Below are positions 18,074-26,749 of a stretch of DNA of 64,000 nt, one piece after another. Position 1 is the stretch's first letter. Each line of letters starts with the position of its first letter. The stretch is from assembly GCF_900143675.1 (NCBI RefSeq), contig NZ_FRFC01000004.1:62001-126000 (forward strand), given 5' to 3'. The DNA is from Candidatus Nitrosotalea sinensis (lineage in GTDB: Archaea; Thermoproteota; Nitrososphaeria; Nitrososphaerales; Nitrosopumilaceae). A program made the position numbers and the translations under genes. The notes below the pieces were generated by a model. The model was given only the letters and a program-made list of their open reading frames with translations. It was not told the origin of the DNA and did not search any database.

Positions 18074-18898
18074 TTATTTTTTGGACTTTTTTGGAGCAGA
18101 TTTGGCAGTCTCTGATTTTATCTTCTTGAAGATGTCATGTGCTTCTTTTGCAGTTGCTCTCTGGTGAACTATTGCTCTTACTGCTTTTATCATTGCCACT
18201 GGATGATCATTTTGCCAAATGTTTCGTCCCATGTCTACTCCTGCTGCACCTGCCTTTAATGCGTCGGCAGTCAAGTTAAAAACGTCCATCTCTGTTGCAA
18301 GTTTTGGACCGCCTGCAATTATCACTGGTACTGGACATGAATTTACAACCTTTTCAAAGTTATCGCAATAATATGTCTTGACAACATGTGCACCAAATTC
18401 TGCAGCCATTCTGCATGCAAGGCTAAGGTATCTGGCATCCCTTTTCTCAAGTTCTTTTCCTACTGCTGTGACGGCAAGTACTGGTATTCCATACTCTTCT
18501 CCTTCATTTACCAAGTTTCCTAAGCTGACAAGTGATTCATGCTCGTATGGAGCACCGATAAATATCGACATGGCAAGTGCAGAAGCATTTAGCTTGATTG
18601 CTTCTTTTACTGAGGTTGTTATTTTTTCATTTGAGAGGTCTTTTCCAATGATGCTTGCACCTCCAGAAACTCTCAATACTACTGGAACTGGAAAATTGGC
18701 ATCAACTGATGTTCTCAAGACTCCTCGTGTAAGCATAAGTGAATCTGCATATGGCAATAATGGGGCAATTGTCTTCCTTGGTACTTCTAGTCTTTCTGTT
18801 GGACCTAAAAAGTAGCCATGGTCTACAGCAAGCATGACACCACGTCGGTTCTGTGGCTTGATTATTCGTGCAAGTCTGTTTTTGAGTCCCCAGTCCAT
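18074..18898 (-). CDS. Class I aldolase of the DhnA/LsrF family
   Basis: A 274-residue TIM-barrel enzyme with MLAVDHGYFLGPTE near residue 20, AHVVKTYY carrying the likely Schiff-base lysine, VPVIIAGGPK and AGAAGVDMGRNIWQ. Relatives include archaeal fructose-bisphosphate aldolase, the ADH synthase of aromatic synthesis and LsrF thiolase; the AVDHGY and GRNIWQ blocks look most LsrF-like. The tail is lysine-rich. It lies 23 nt downstream of a zinc alcohol dehydrogenase gene in the same direction, so the two may act in one sugar or ketone pathway. Confidence 0.8.
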   Translation of the reverse strand: MDWGLKNRLARIIKPQNRRGVMLAVDHGYFLGPTERLEVPRKTIAPLLPYADSLMLTRGVLRTSVDANFPVPVVLRVSGGASIIGKDLSNEKITTSVKEAIKLNASALAMSIFIGAPYEHESLVSLGNLVNEGEEYGIPVLAVTAVGKELEKRDARYLSLACRMAAEFGAHVVKTYYCDNFEKVVNSCPVPVIIAGGPKLATEMDVFNLTADALKAGAAGVDMGRNIWQNDHPVAMIKAVRAIVHQRATAKEAHDIFKKIKSETAKSAPKKSKK

Positions 18899-18921
18899 AT
18901 TGAGATTGAGAAAAATTTGCC

Positions 18922-19965
18922 TTAGTTAAGCGTTTCTGAATTTGTAATTATTATTTTCATGGAATCGTTTCCCTTATGTGCATACTCAAGTGCCTGTGCA
19001 GAGTTGTCAAGTGTAAATTTGTGGGTCACAAGTTTTTGCACATCTATTGTCTTGTCCTTTATCATCTGCAATGCTTGGTTTGTGTCGGCCTCTGATGCTG
19101 CATAGCTTGGTGTGATTGTAATTTCTTTAGAATATATCTTGCTCATGGCAACTGACATCATTACATCTTTTGTTGGAACTCCAAACAACATTACAGTTCC
19201 GCCTTTTCTTACAAATTCTATTGCCTGTTCGATTGCACTGATGCTTCCTGTTGCAACCATGACCACATCTACGCCCCTGTCTTGTGTCATGGAAAGAATC
19301 TTCTTGTATGCATCAGGATCATCTGATCGTATTGTACTTGTGATGCCAAATTTTTTTGCAAACTCTAATCTGAAATCATTAAGGTCCATGCATATGATGT
19401 CCTTTACACCATATGATTTTGCAAGCATGATGTGCATCAGTCCTGTTGGACCGGTACCTAAAATTACAACAGAATCACCTTTTTCAAATTTGATTTTATT
19501 CCATGCGCGGACACAACATGCAAGGGGTTCTATCATTGCTGCCTCTTCAAAGCTTACATGGTCTGGAAGTTTTATGACTCCTCCATGAGAAACATTCCAT
19601 TGGGGGACTACGAACTCTTCTGCTAATCCGCATGGTGAGAGATTTGTTTCTGAGTATTTTTGGCACATGGTTTCATTTCCGTGGGTGCAATAGTGACACG
19701 AATAGCATGGCACATGGTGATGAGTAAAGACTCTGTCGCCTTTTTTGAAGTCTTGGACTCCTTTGCCAACTTGGACCACTACACCTGATGGCTCGTGTCC
19801 TAGTCTCATGGATGGTTGGCTGTACTTGCCGTAAATTTTTTCCAAGTCAGAGCCGCAAACTCCGCATGCCTTCATTGCTACTAGAATTTCACCATCTCCT
19901 ACTTGGGGAGCATCAATATTTTTTATCTTGACATCTGACGGCCCCGCCACATATACTGCCTTCAT
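18922..19965 (-). CDS. Zinc-dependent medium-chain alcohol dehydrogenase
   Basis: A 347-residue MDR enzyme. The catalytic zinc site is CGVCGSD with GHEPSGVV, the structural zinc site is CYSCHYCTHGNETMC, and the nucleotide fold is VVILGTGPTGLMHIMLA followed by DLNDFR, which favours NAD. It is closest in appearance to sorbitol or threonine dehydrogenases. A TATA-like box near 19990-20001 on this strand predicts a leaderless or near-leaderless transcript. It is probably co-transcribed with the LsrF-like aldolase. Confidence 0.88.
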   Translation of the reverse strand: MKAVYVAGPSDVKIKNIDAPQVGDGEILVAMKACGVCGSDLEKIYGKYSQPSMRLGHEPSGVVVQVGKGVQDFKKGDRVFTHHHVPCYSCHYCTHGNETMCQKYSETNLSPCGLAEEFVVPQWNVSHGGVIKLPDHVSFEEAAMIEPLACCVRAWNKIKFEKGDSVVILGTGPTGLMHIMLAKSYGVKDIICMDLNDFRLEFAKKFGITSTIRSDDPDAYKKILSMTQDRGVDVVMVATGSISAIEQAIEFVRKGGTVMLFGVPTKDVMMSVAMSKIYSKEITITPSYAASEADTNQALQMIKDKTIDVQKLVTHKFTLDNSAQALEYAHKGNDSMKIIITNSETLN

Positions 19966-20058
19966 TGATCTTGATGATTTTGAAATGTAGTTTTATCTTT
20001 TCGCTAATTGTGCAATGCTATGCTGTCAATTAAATAGGACTAGTTTTTGAAGAAAACC

Positions 20059-20589
20059 ATGGATTTGTGGCACGATATTGAAACCGGTCCAAAAGTACCA
20101 TCACTGATAAATGTTATAGTTGAAATTCCAAAAGGCTCTCAAAACAAGTATGAATATGACAAAAAAAGAGGAGTCATAAAACTTGACCGTGTATTGTTTT
20201 CGCCATTTTTCTATCCTGGAGAATATGGTATAATCCCACAAACATTTGCAGAAGATGGAGACCCAATGGATGCACTTGTTATGGTGACAAATCCTACATA
20301 TCCTGGTGTACTAATTGAAGCACGTCCAATAGGAATGCTTCGAATGAAAGATGGTGGAGAGATGGACAACAAGATACTATGTGTCGCAAACGACGATGTT
20401 CGATTTGAGAATCTAAAAGACATCTCAGGCCTTGATGAGCACTATCTAAAAGAGATAGGACACTTTTTTGAGGTATACAAGCAACTTGAAGGAAAGAAAG
20501 TAGAGATTCTCGGATGGAAGAATGCTGAAGCTGCAAGAAAAGAGATACTTGCAGGTGTCAAACTCTACCAGAAGAGCTTCAAGAAATAA
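20059..20589 (+). CDS. ppa: Inorganic pyrophosphatase, family I
   Basis: Hydrolyses pyrophosphate to drive biosynthetic reactions. The 176 residues include VIVEIPKGSQNKYEYDKKRG, the DP-x-D metal site EDGDPMDALV, a further metal aspartate in MKDGGEMDNKILCV, and the C-terminal HFFEVYKQLEGK. The ATG at 20059 is preferred because an AATTAAATA box is centred about 26 nt upstream; a TTG four codons earlier is also open. Confidence 0.95.
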   Translation: MDLWHDIETGPKVPSLINVIVEIPKGSQNKYEYDKKRGVIKLDRVLFSPFFYPGEYGIIPQTFAEDGDPMDALVMVTNPTYPGVLIEARPIGMLRMKDGGEMDNKILCVANDDVRFENLKDISGLDEHYLKEIGHFFEVYKQLEGKKVEILGWKNAEAARKEILAGVKLYQKSFKK

Positions 20590-20650
20590 CACCTCTGATA
20601 TAAAAAATCAAAGCAAAAACGGTATAAACCTGTAGCCTTGTGAATATGTT

Positions 20651-21109
20651 ATGAACGAGGGCGATAGCGCACCTGACTTTGAGCTTGCTGCAAATGATGG
20701 TACTAATGTAAAATTGAGTTCATTTCTTGGCAAGAAAAATGTCGTACTGTGTTTTTATCCCAAGAATCACTTGTTTGCATGCCCGTCAAAGAAGGTCTTT
20801 GAAATGGCACAAGCTACTATTGCAGTGTACCCAAAGATAAAAGAACTTGGCGCAGAACTATTTGCAATATCGATTGACACTGTACCAGACCAGAAAAAAT
20901 TCGTGCAAGAGTATGATGTGCCATATTTGCACCTAAGTGATACTGCCAAGACTGTATGCAAGGCATATGCAGGGCTGAACATTGCAGGACTTGCAAAAAG
21001 GTCTACTTTTGTCATAGGAAAAGATGGCAAGATCTCAAAAATTTTCAGGGATATCAATCCTGAAAAACACGGACAAGAAATAATTTCATCACTTCAAAAC
21101 TTGCCCTGA
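20651..21109 (+). CDS. Peroxiredoxin, BCP/PrxQ-like
   Basis: A 152-residue thioredoxin-fold peroxidase with the start APDFELAANDGTNVKLSSF and the active-site block CFYPKNHLFACPSK, with Cys44 as the likely peroxidatic residue. The family motif PxxxT/SxxC has leucine (Leu41) where Thr or Ser is expected. The conserved arginine is present in KRSTFVIGKDGKI. There is no cysteine five residues after Cys44, so it is not a standard BCP with that resolving cysteine. A TATA-like GGTATAAACC at 20620-20629 predicts a leaderless mRNA. Confidence 0.88.
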   Translation: MNEGDSAPDFELAANDGTNVKLSSFLGKKNVVLCFYPKNHLFACPSKKVFEMAQATIAVYPKIKELGAELFAISIDTVPDQKKFVQEYDVPYLHLSDTAKTVCKAYAGLNIAGLAKRSTFVIGKDGKISKIFRDINPEKHGQEIISSLQNLP

Positions 21110-21163
21110 TGATATTTTACAAAATTCAATATATTTTTAAAGATGTGGGTTAAGACTTGACTT

Positions 21164-21715
21164 GTGCTAGACCTAGTAGCAAAAAAAATTTTTCTGACAA
21201 AAGGAAAGGGAGTACACCCAGATAGACTAACAAGTTTCGAGTATGCATTACGTGATGCAGGAATTGCAGGAACTAACTTGGTGCTAATATCAAGTATATT
21301 TCCACCCGGATGCAAGCTCATCTCCAAGGCCGAAGGATTGAAGCTAATCAGGCCTGGCAGTGTTACATTTGCAATTTATTCACGACAGGAAAGCAATGAA
21401 CCACATAGATTGATGGCAGCATCAGTGGGAATTGCTGAACCAAAAGACAAGACAAAGTATGGCTATCTCTCTGAGTATGTCTCATTTGGTGAGACTGAAA
21501 AAGAGGCAGGTGACTATGCAGAAGACATTGCCGCACAAATGCTTGCTTCATCACTTGGAATTTCCTTTGATGTAAACAAGAGCTGGGACGAGAAAAGACA
21601 GCAATGGAAAATCTCTGGAGAGATATACAAGACTAGAAACATAACACAGAGTGCAGTTGGAGATGCTAAAGGAAACTGGACTACAGTGTTTACCGCCGCA
21701 GTCTTGATTCTGTAA
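21164..21715 (+). CDS. pdaD: Pyruvoyl-dependent arginine decarboxylase
   Basis: Converts arginine to agmatine, the entry to archaeal polyamine synthesis. The 183-residue proenzyme has the self-cleavage site in VLISSIFPPGC, with cleavage expected between Ser43 and Ser44 to make the pyruvoyl group. GKGVHPDRLTSFEYALRDAGI and EYVSFGETEKEAGDYAEDIAAQML are further family blocks. The GTG start coincides with the transcription start predicted from a TATTTTTAAAG box at about 21132-21142. It links with two deoxyhypusine synthase family genes in the window. Confidence 0.94.
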   Translation: MLDLVAKKIFLTKGKGVHPDRLTSFEYALRDAGIAGTNLVLISSIFPPGCKLISKAEGLKLIRPGSVTFAIYSRQESNEPHRLMAASVGIAEPKDKTKYGYLSEYVSFGETEKEAGDYAEDIAAQMLASSLGISFDVNKSWDEKRQQWKISGEIYKTRNITQSAVGDAKGNWTTVFTAAVLIL

Positions 21716-21733
21716 CTTTTATTTTCTAAAATT

Positions 21734-22915
21734 TTATCTTCTTTTCATGAACAAGTAGACTGCTGCTGCACCTACTGCAACAATCCCGACTAGAACGTAT
21801 ATCGAGTTATTGTCAGTCTTTGGAGGTGTGATGGTTGTCGTGGTGTTATTCTGACTTGGTTGATTGTCTGTTGGGAGGCCGGTGCCAAGTGTGATTGTCG
21901 CCTGGTCTTCTGTTATGGAATTGTCTTTTCCAAACAAGTACACTGCAGAGACCTGTTGTCCCTGTACTGGATCAAGCACCCAGCCTGTTTTTGTAAGATC
22001 TGATGGGACCTGTTGGCCGCCCTTTGTCGTTGTAGGTACTATGTCTCCACCATGACCTGTAATTGCAATTGTTTGATTTGCTATTACGGTGACATCAAGA
22101 ATTGAATTAAGCGGGAAGAATCCGACATCAAAGTAACTTGATTTTTGTAATGTGGGAACACCCAGAAGATCAAGTGGTTTGATTGTTGTTATTGTTCCTT
22201 TGATTGGAATGTGTTTTGAGACTTGGAGCTGATACAATGATGCTTCCTTGGCAGGTGTCATGGCAAATGTCACTGTTGAATTGCTATCTTCTGCCATCTT
22301 GCTTGCTGCAGTGAAAAATCCTCCGTCATCACGAATTTGTTTTGGTATCAATATGGCACTTAGTCCATCAAAAAGATATGCAGAGTCTGGTCTTGACATG
22401 GTGTATACAACTGAAATAGTTCTGTTTCCAGATACTACACCTGATGTACCAAGTGCGCTACTCAGGTCACCTTTTGGGTTGACATAGACGTTGTTAAATG
22501 CGGCATTTAATGCAAACGCCTTGTTGACATGACCGATAATTGTATCTCCTACTGCTTGAGCATCAGTCTGAATCTTGGTAATGTTGTATGATTCAATTAA
22601 TGAAGGCGAATTTATCACAACAATGACACATCCTTGGTCCTGGACTCCTAATACACAATTATTTGCATTTGTAATAACTACTGAAGTTACATTTGCAGCG
22701 TTCTGGATAGTCTCGGCAAGATCTGCTGGGACTCGCATCTCAACAGGGCTGGTAGATGCTAGTGTGACAAATGCAGTTGTCTGGTTTTGTACTTTTTCGT
22801 CAACTAGAATGTGAGCAGTTTCACGATATGATGCAAGTTGTGGTTGCTGGGCATGAACTGATACAAACGATGATGCAATTAACAAAACAAGTAATGATGA
22901 TGCAAGAATTTTCAT
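21734..22915 (-). CDS. Surface protein with signal peptide and C-terminal membrane anchor
   Basis: A 393-residue protein with an N-terminal signal peptide ending VSVHAQ, a large extracellular region, a Thr/Asn-rich linker (NQPSQNNTTTTITPPKTDNN) and a final transmembrane helix IYVLVGIVAVGAAAVYLFMKRR. The extracellular part has two cysteines in NNCVLGVQDQGCV and many potential N-glycosylation sites. I do not recognise the domain. It is convergent with the arginine decarboxylase gene. Confidence 0.75.
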   Translation of the reverse strand: MKILASSLLVLLIASSFVSVHAQQPQLASYRETAHILVDEKVQNQTTAFVTLASTSPVEMRVPADLAETIQNAANVTSVVITNANNCVLGVQDQGCVIVVINSPSLIESYNITKIQTDAQAVGDTIIGHVNKAFALNAAFNNVYVNPKGDLSSALGTSGVVSGNRTISVVYTMSRPDSAYLFDGLSAILIPKQIRDDGGFFTAASKMAEDSNSTVTFAMTPAKEASLYQLQVSKHIPIKGTITTIKPLDLLGVPTLQKSSYFDVGFFPLNSILDVTVIANQTIAITGHGGDIVPTTTKGGQQVPSDLTKTGWVLDPVQGQQVSAVYLFGKDNSITEDQATITLGTGLPTDNQPSQNNTTTTITPPKTDNNSIYVLVGIVAVGAAAVYLFMKRR

Positions 22916-22946
22916 TTAGTAAAATTCTTGGAGGCGAACTATTAAG

Positions 22947-23102
22947 TTATTCTCTTAATTTTTCTATCTTTATTGCAAATCTCTGAAATGGCTCTTCCTT
23001 AAAGTGGGTTCTACATACCAACATTGTTTGCTGTGGGTCAGGTCCGCAGTCATATGTTATCAGATATTCTGGTTCTCTGTTACAGCATCGTGGATATTTC
23101 AC
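22947..23102 (-). CDS. Small Cys/His-rich putative zinc protein
   Basis: A protein of about 51 residues beginning MKYPRCCNREPEYLITYDCG and containing TMLVCRTHF. The C..CC and C-x2-H pairs resemble the small treble-clef-like proteins at 26475, 39418 and 60753. The GTG at 23102 is preferred because a TTTTATTTTATC box (23121-23132) is centred about 26 nt upstream; the frame is open to 23135. The function is unknown. Confidence 0.6.
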   Translation of the reverse strand: MKYPRCCNREPEYLITYDCGPDPQQTMLVCRTHFKEEPFQRFAIKIEKLRE

Positions 23103-23185
23103 TTGGCAAGTAATGGATCTGATAAAATAAAACACTTCTCGATCTAAACTCTAGGTTTAAATTATAATTACAACATTGTACGCTT

Positions 23186-23250
23186 GACATCGGTTCAAAC
23201 CGTAGGGGAACATGCCTGGCAGTTGGGGGCGCTTGACTGCCAGGCGCTTT
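23186..23250 (+). ncRNA. Candidate small structured RNA
   Basis: A GC-rich island in an AT-rich gap. A TTTAAATTA box at 23156-23164 predicts a start near 23186. The following about 65 nt contain a small hairpin, CGGTT-CA-AACCG (23191-23202), and a perfect 10-bp stem, GCCTGGCAGT with ACTGCCAGGC (23214-23223 and 23236-23245) around a 12-nt loop, ending at a T-rich stretch. CGCTTGAC occurs twice (23181-23188 and 23230-23237). Its 3' end touches the stop codon of the convergent pepF gene, so a terminator role for either strand is an alternative. Confidence 0.4.
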
Positions 23251-25021
23251 AATTAATCAAATCTTCTAGCCTATCTGCCTGATTTTTGATGTACTCAAAT
23301 CCTTCTTGCCAGAAACTTTCTGATGTTATGTCAATGCCGTGCTCTTTTAGCAACACTTCTGGTTTCTTGGAGCCGCCTGCTGCCAGTATGTCAACATAGG
23401 TTGATGCAAAACTCTTTCCTTCCTTTCTGTATCTTTGGTACAACGACAGGGATAATAGGTTGCCAAAAGAGTACGAGTAGCAGTAAAACGGTGAGTGGTA
23501 AAAGTGAGGAATGCATGTCCACTCTATTCCAAAGTCTGGTGTCACATCAACTGACTTGCCAAACTGGTCCTTGAGTGTCTTCATGTACTCTGAAGTAATG
23601 TCCTGCACCATTGCTCCCTGACCTATTCTGTCATGGGCTGCAATCTCAAAGAGTGTAAAATAGGCCTGTCTTCCAACTGTTGCATAAAGATCATCAATGT
23701 GTTCTACCAGTATGGTTTGCTGTTCTTCGTTTGATATTTCTTCAAGTATCTTGTTGAATAATAGCATCTCTGAAAACGTTGATGCCGTCTCTGCAAGTGG
23801 AAGTGGAGCTTCTGCTATGAATATTGATTTTCCTGATGCTGCAACACTATGTATTGCATGACCCAATTCATGAGCCAAAGTAAAAACATCATTTGTCCTG
23901 CCCTTGAAATTCATAAGGACGTATGGTGTTAGTTTAGGAGATATGGTACTACAAAATGCACCGCTTCTTTTTCCTGGTCTGATTGTAGAATCTACATGTC
24001 TTTGCACAAAAACACGCCTTGCATATTCGCTTAATTGTGGACTGAAGTCATTAAGAGTGTCAAGTACTAATTTTACTGCCTTGTCATAGCTGTATCGTTT
24101 CTCCTCTTTTTTCTTGATTGGTGCGTAAATGTCATAACGTCGTAATTTTTTCATGTTGAGCAACTTGGCTTTTTGCACAAAGAACTTGGAAAAGACATCA
24201 GAGTTTTTCTTGCATACTGCTAGTAGGGATTCAACTGTCTTGTCATCAGTATCGTTTCCAATGTTTCTAACAGATATTGGAGAACTATATCCTCGTATCT
24301 GGATGCATTCGTCTTTCCAGTTTGATACAATGTTTTGATAAATCTCTCCCAAAACTCCCTTGTTTTTGTCAAATTCTCCAAGCAATGCCTTGTATGCAAT
24401 CTCTCTTGTCTTGGGATTGGGGCTTCGTACCAGGACAGTAAGCTCCTCTCTGTTGTATTTTTTTATCTTGCCATCAAGTTTTACCTCAAAAACAAATGCG
24501 TTTGTTATCTTGTCGTATATCTTGACTAGGGCAGAGTGGCCTGTGACATCTAGCGTATTGATTATGCGCTCTTCTGGCTCTGTGAGAGAATATTTGGCAA
24601 GTAACCTCTTGTATCGTAAAAATTCGTATAACTCTCCTGATGATTTCATTAATCTCTGGGCATTTTTTTCATCAATCTGTTTTTTCCACCATTGGTCAAA
24701 AAACAATGTCTGGTTCTCAAGCTGAGCGCCAAGCTTTCTCATCTTTGACAGGAGGGCGGTTGCCTTGTCAGATTGGGTGTCTGAAGAATATTCTAGTGAT
24801 GCATAGCCTGAGACTCGGCCAAACTCTTCTGTTATGTCCTCTAGCTGGTGCAACATTGAGAGAAACTTTTTTTCTGATATTTTTGGCGATAGTATCTTTT
24901 TGTTTTTTTCAAAATTTTTAACAGTATTTTGTATTGCTTGCAATCTTTTTGCAAACTGGGGCGAGTCTGGGTCCTTGACAAGTTCACTTAGATCCCATTT
25001 TTCTTCCTTGAAAACTTGCAT
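23249..25021 (-). CDS. pepF: Oligoendopeptidase F (M3B metallopeptidase)
   Basis: A 590-residue cytoplasmic zinc peptidase that degrades short peptides. The zinc site is TLAHELGHAIHS near residue 385, with the downstream acid in AETASTFSEMLLFNKIL. The helical N-terminal domain and the C-terminal block FYHSPFYCYSYSFGNLLSLSLY fit the family. It has no signal peptide. It is flanked by intergenic regions on both sides and is not obviously part of an operon. Confidence 0.93.
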   Translation of the reverse strand: MQVFKEEKWDLSELVKDPDSPQFAKRLQAIQNTVKNFEKNKKILSPKISEKKFLSMLHQLEDITEEFGRVSGYASLEYSSDTQSDKATALLSKMRKLGAQLENQTLFFDQWWKKQIDEKNAQRLMKSSGELYEFLRYKRLLAKYSLTEPEERIINTLDVTGHSALVKIYDKITNAFVFEVKLDGKIKKYNREELTVLVRSPNPKTREIAYKALLGEFDKNKGVLGEIYQNIVSNWKDECIQIRGYSSPISVRNIGNDTDDKTVESLLAVCKKNSDVFSKFFVQKAKLLNMKKLRRYDIYAPIKKKEEKRYSYDKAVKLVLDTLNDFSPQLSEYARRVFVQRHVDSTIRPGKRSGAFCSTISPKLTPYVLMNFKGRTNDVFTLAHELGHAIHSVAASGKSIFIAEAPLPLAETASTFSEMLLFNKILEEISNEEQQTILVEHIDDLYATVGRQAYFTLFEIAAHDRIGQGAMVQDITSEYMKTLKDQFGKSVDVTPDFGIEWTCIPHFYHSPFYCYSYSFGNLLSLSLYQRYRKEGKSFASTYVDILAAGGSKKPEVLLKEHGIDITSESFWQEGFEYIKNQADRLEDLIN

Positions 25022-25175
25022 CTGGTTTCAAACTCGAGTTTCTTCTTAAAATACTATTTGGCTAGTCTCTAGATTTTGTGGTATCATAGATGTTGCAGTA
25101 TAATTTTTGAAAAGAATGATTTCTATGAACAAATGATGCATACGTCTTAAATATTAAAAATTGTATTATTACGCC

Positions 25176-25295
25176 ATGAGCATGACAGCATGGCATTGTT
25201 ACAGGTGCAACCTGACTTTTAAAGACAAGTCGCATGTTGTTATGCATAAAGAAATCTCCCAACATGACGCAAGACAAGTAGAGATCCCAGAATAA
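25176..25295 (+). CDS. 39-residue C2H2-type zinc-finger protein
   Basis: A short frame from ATG to TAA. The residues WHCYRCNLTFKDKSHVVMHK then EISQH give C-x2-C-x12-H-x5-H, close to a classical C2H2 finger with the usual Phe in the middle. An AT-rich box (CTTAAATATTAAAA, around 25146-25159) lies about 25 nt upstream, supporting a leaderless transcript. It could be a micro DNA- or protein-binding factor. The gap up to the deoxyhypusine synthase-like gene holds nothing else I can recognise. Confidence 0.65.
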   Translation: MSMTAWHCYRCNLTFKDKSHVVMHKEISQHDARQVEIPE

Positions 25296-25379
25296 CTCTA
25301 CATTCTGTGTCATGCTTTTTTGAATTTTGATTTCATCACGCGGCAAGTGTTTATTTAGCCCAGAAATTAGTTGTCGTTC

Positions 25380-26444
25380 GTGGACCATCACAATTTCAAG
25401 GGTAAAGACATTCCCCACCTGAACATCAAGCCCAACATGGGAATAGATGACCTGGTGGATATTTTTGCAAGTACTGGGTATAATGCAAGACAACTCGGAG
25501 ATGCTGCCAAACTATTTTGCAAGATGATTGAGGATGACGCGACCATTTGTCTTACAGTAGCAGGTGCGATGACGCCTGTTGGCTTTGGAGGCCTTTTCAA
25601 GTCATTGATTGAAAGGGGTTTTGTTGACTGGATAATTGCCACCGGTGCAAATGTGTACCATGAGGACCACTTTGCATGGAATCTTCCTGTAAAGCAGGGA
25701 CACTTTGAGGTAGATGACATGATACTATACGACAAGGATATTGTTAGAATCCGTGATGTCTACATCAAGGGAGAAGAAACGCTCAAGGCAGAAGACAAGA
25801 TTGTTCAAAAAATGTTTGAAAAAAACCTGCTTGACAAGCCATTTACCACTGCAGAGTTTTGCAACGCGATGGGAAAATACTCGAAGCAGCATTCCAAGAA
25901 TCCAGAGCGAAGCTTTGTAGTAACTGCATATGATTATGATGTACCTGTTTACATTTCAACACTAAAGGATTCATCACTTGCACTAGATTTGGCACCATTA
26001 CGTCTTGCAAACAAGGTACACAGCCTTGACTTTGTAAGAGAGATAGTAGAGCAAGCTGCAATTTTGTACAATTCAAAAAAATCCGGAATTGTGGAACTTG
26101 GCGGTGGTGTTCCAAAAAACACTGCCCAGCAGACAGGTCCATTGCTTGACCAGATACTCGGACTGGGCCATGGTGGACAGAACTATATCATCCAGATAAC
26201 TGATGCACGACCTGACACTGGAGGACTATCTGGTGCAACACTGCAGGAAGGAAAGAGTTGGGGTAAAGTAAAAGATGCACACGAGGATGTTATCATGGTA
26301 TATACTGATGCAACAATTGCATTTCCGGTTCTATGCCTTTATGCATTAAGCAATGAAAAGCCAAGAAAGCCAAAGAGGCTGTACAAGAAGCTGCCTCAAT
26401 ACTATGAGGATCTATCTAAGGCATACTTTAACAAAAGAAAATAG
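25380..26444 (+). CDS. Deoxyhypusine synthase-like protein (paralogue)
   Basis: About 354 residues, clearly homologous to deoxyhypusine synthase. Counting from a TTG at 25371, it has GGGVPKN at 244-250 where the true enzyme has GGG..KHH, IIQITDARPDTGGLSGAT, and SWGKV with the catalytic-type lysine at 299. Loss of the paired histidines with retention of the lysine suggests another aminobutyl-transfer reaction, for example on a free polyamine rather than aIF5A. The GTG at 25380 coincides with the transcription start predicted from TTTATTTA at 25350-25357. Confidence 0.85.
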   Translation: MDHHNFKGKDIPHLNIKPNMGIDDLVDIFASTGYNARQLGDAAKLFCKMIEDDATICLTVAGAMTPVGFGGLFKSLIERGFVDWIIATGANVYHEDHFAWNLPVKQGHFEVDDMILYDKDIVRIRDVYIKGEETLKAEDKIVQKMFEKNLLDKPFTTAEFCNAMGKYSKQHSKNPERSFVVTAYDYDVPVYISTLKDSSLALDLAPLRLANKVHSLDFVREIVEQAAILYNSKKSGIVELGGGVPKNTAQQTGPLLDQILGLGHGGQNYIIQITDARPDTGGLSGATLQEGKSWGKVKDAHEDVIMVYTDATIAFPVLCLYALSNEKPRKPKRLYKKLPQYYEDLSKAYFNKRK

Positions 26445-26474
26445 CAGGATTTTCTGCAAAAAAATTCTATACCT

Positions 26475-26687
26475 TTAGAATCTGTCGAATCTGGCTCTCT
26501 CAGTATCTCTGTCGTCCTTTGTTGCCTTTTTCCATTCCTTGTAGTGTTCTTTGCAGAGTACTGTCTTTTTTGAGCCGCGTGGAACATCGAGTCCTGTTCC
26601 TTCTACCTTTGAGGCATTAAGGGAACGGACTCCTTCATTGTCACAGCCTGAGACGTTGCATTTTGCACCTTTTGATATTAGGCCCAT
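26475..26687 (-). CDS. Small Cys/His protein, 70 residues
   Basis: Starts ATG at 26687. It has AKCNVSGCDNEGVRSLNA, KKTVLCKEHYKEWKK and a charged tail, giving a C-x4-C ... C-x2-H zinc pattern shared with other small proteins in the window. The same frame stays open far upstream (to 27059), but the upstream part encodes an unrelated membrane-like segment and is better explained by a separate frameshifted gene. The function is unknown; zinc-dependent nucleic-acid or protein binding is plausible. Confidence 0.65.
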   Translation of the reverse strand: MGLISKGAKCNVSGCDNEGVRSLNASKVEGTGLDVPRGSKKTVLCKEHYKEWKKATKDDRDTERARFDRF

Positions 26688-26749
26688 GAGAGTTCTAAAA
26701 CGTACTATTATATCAGATTTAGGGGTCTGCACCAGTCTCTTGGGTGGTG

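Noticed and set aside
23186-23250. tRNA gene suggested by GGTTCAAACC and strong stems
   Set aside because: The stem around TTCAA does not give a 5-bp arm with a 7-nt loop, and no cloverleaf fits; it is listed as a candidate small RNA instead.
25062-25493. A minus-strand frame of 143 residues
   Set aside because: It lies opposite the C2H2 micro-protein and the start of the deoxyhypusine synthase-like gene and has no family features.
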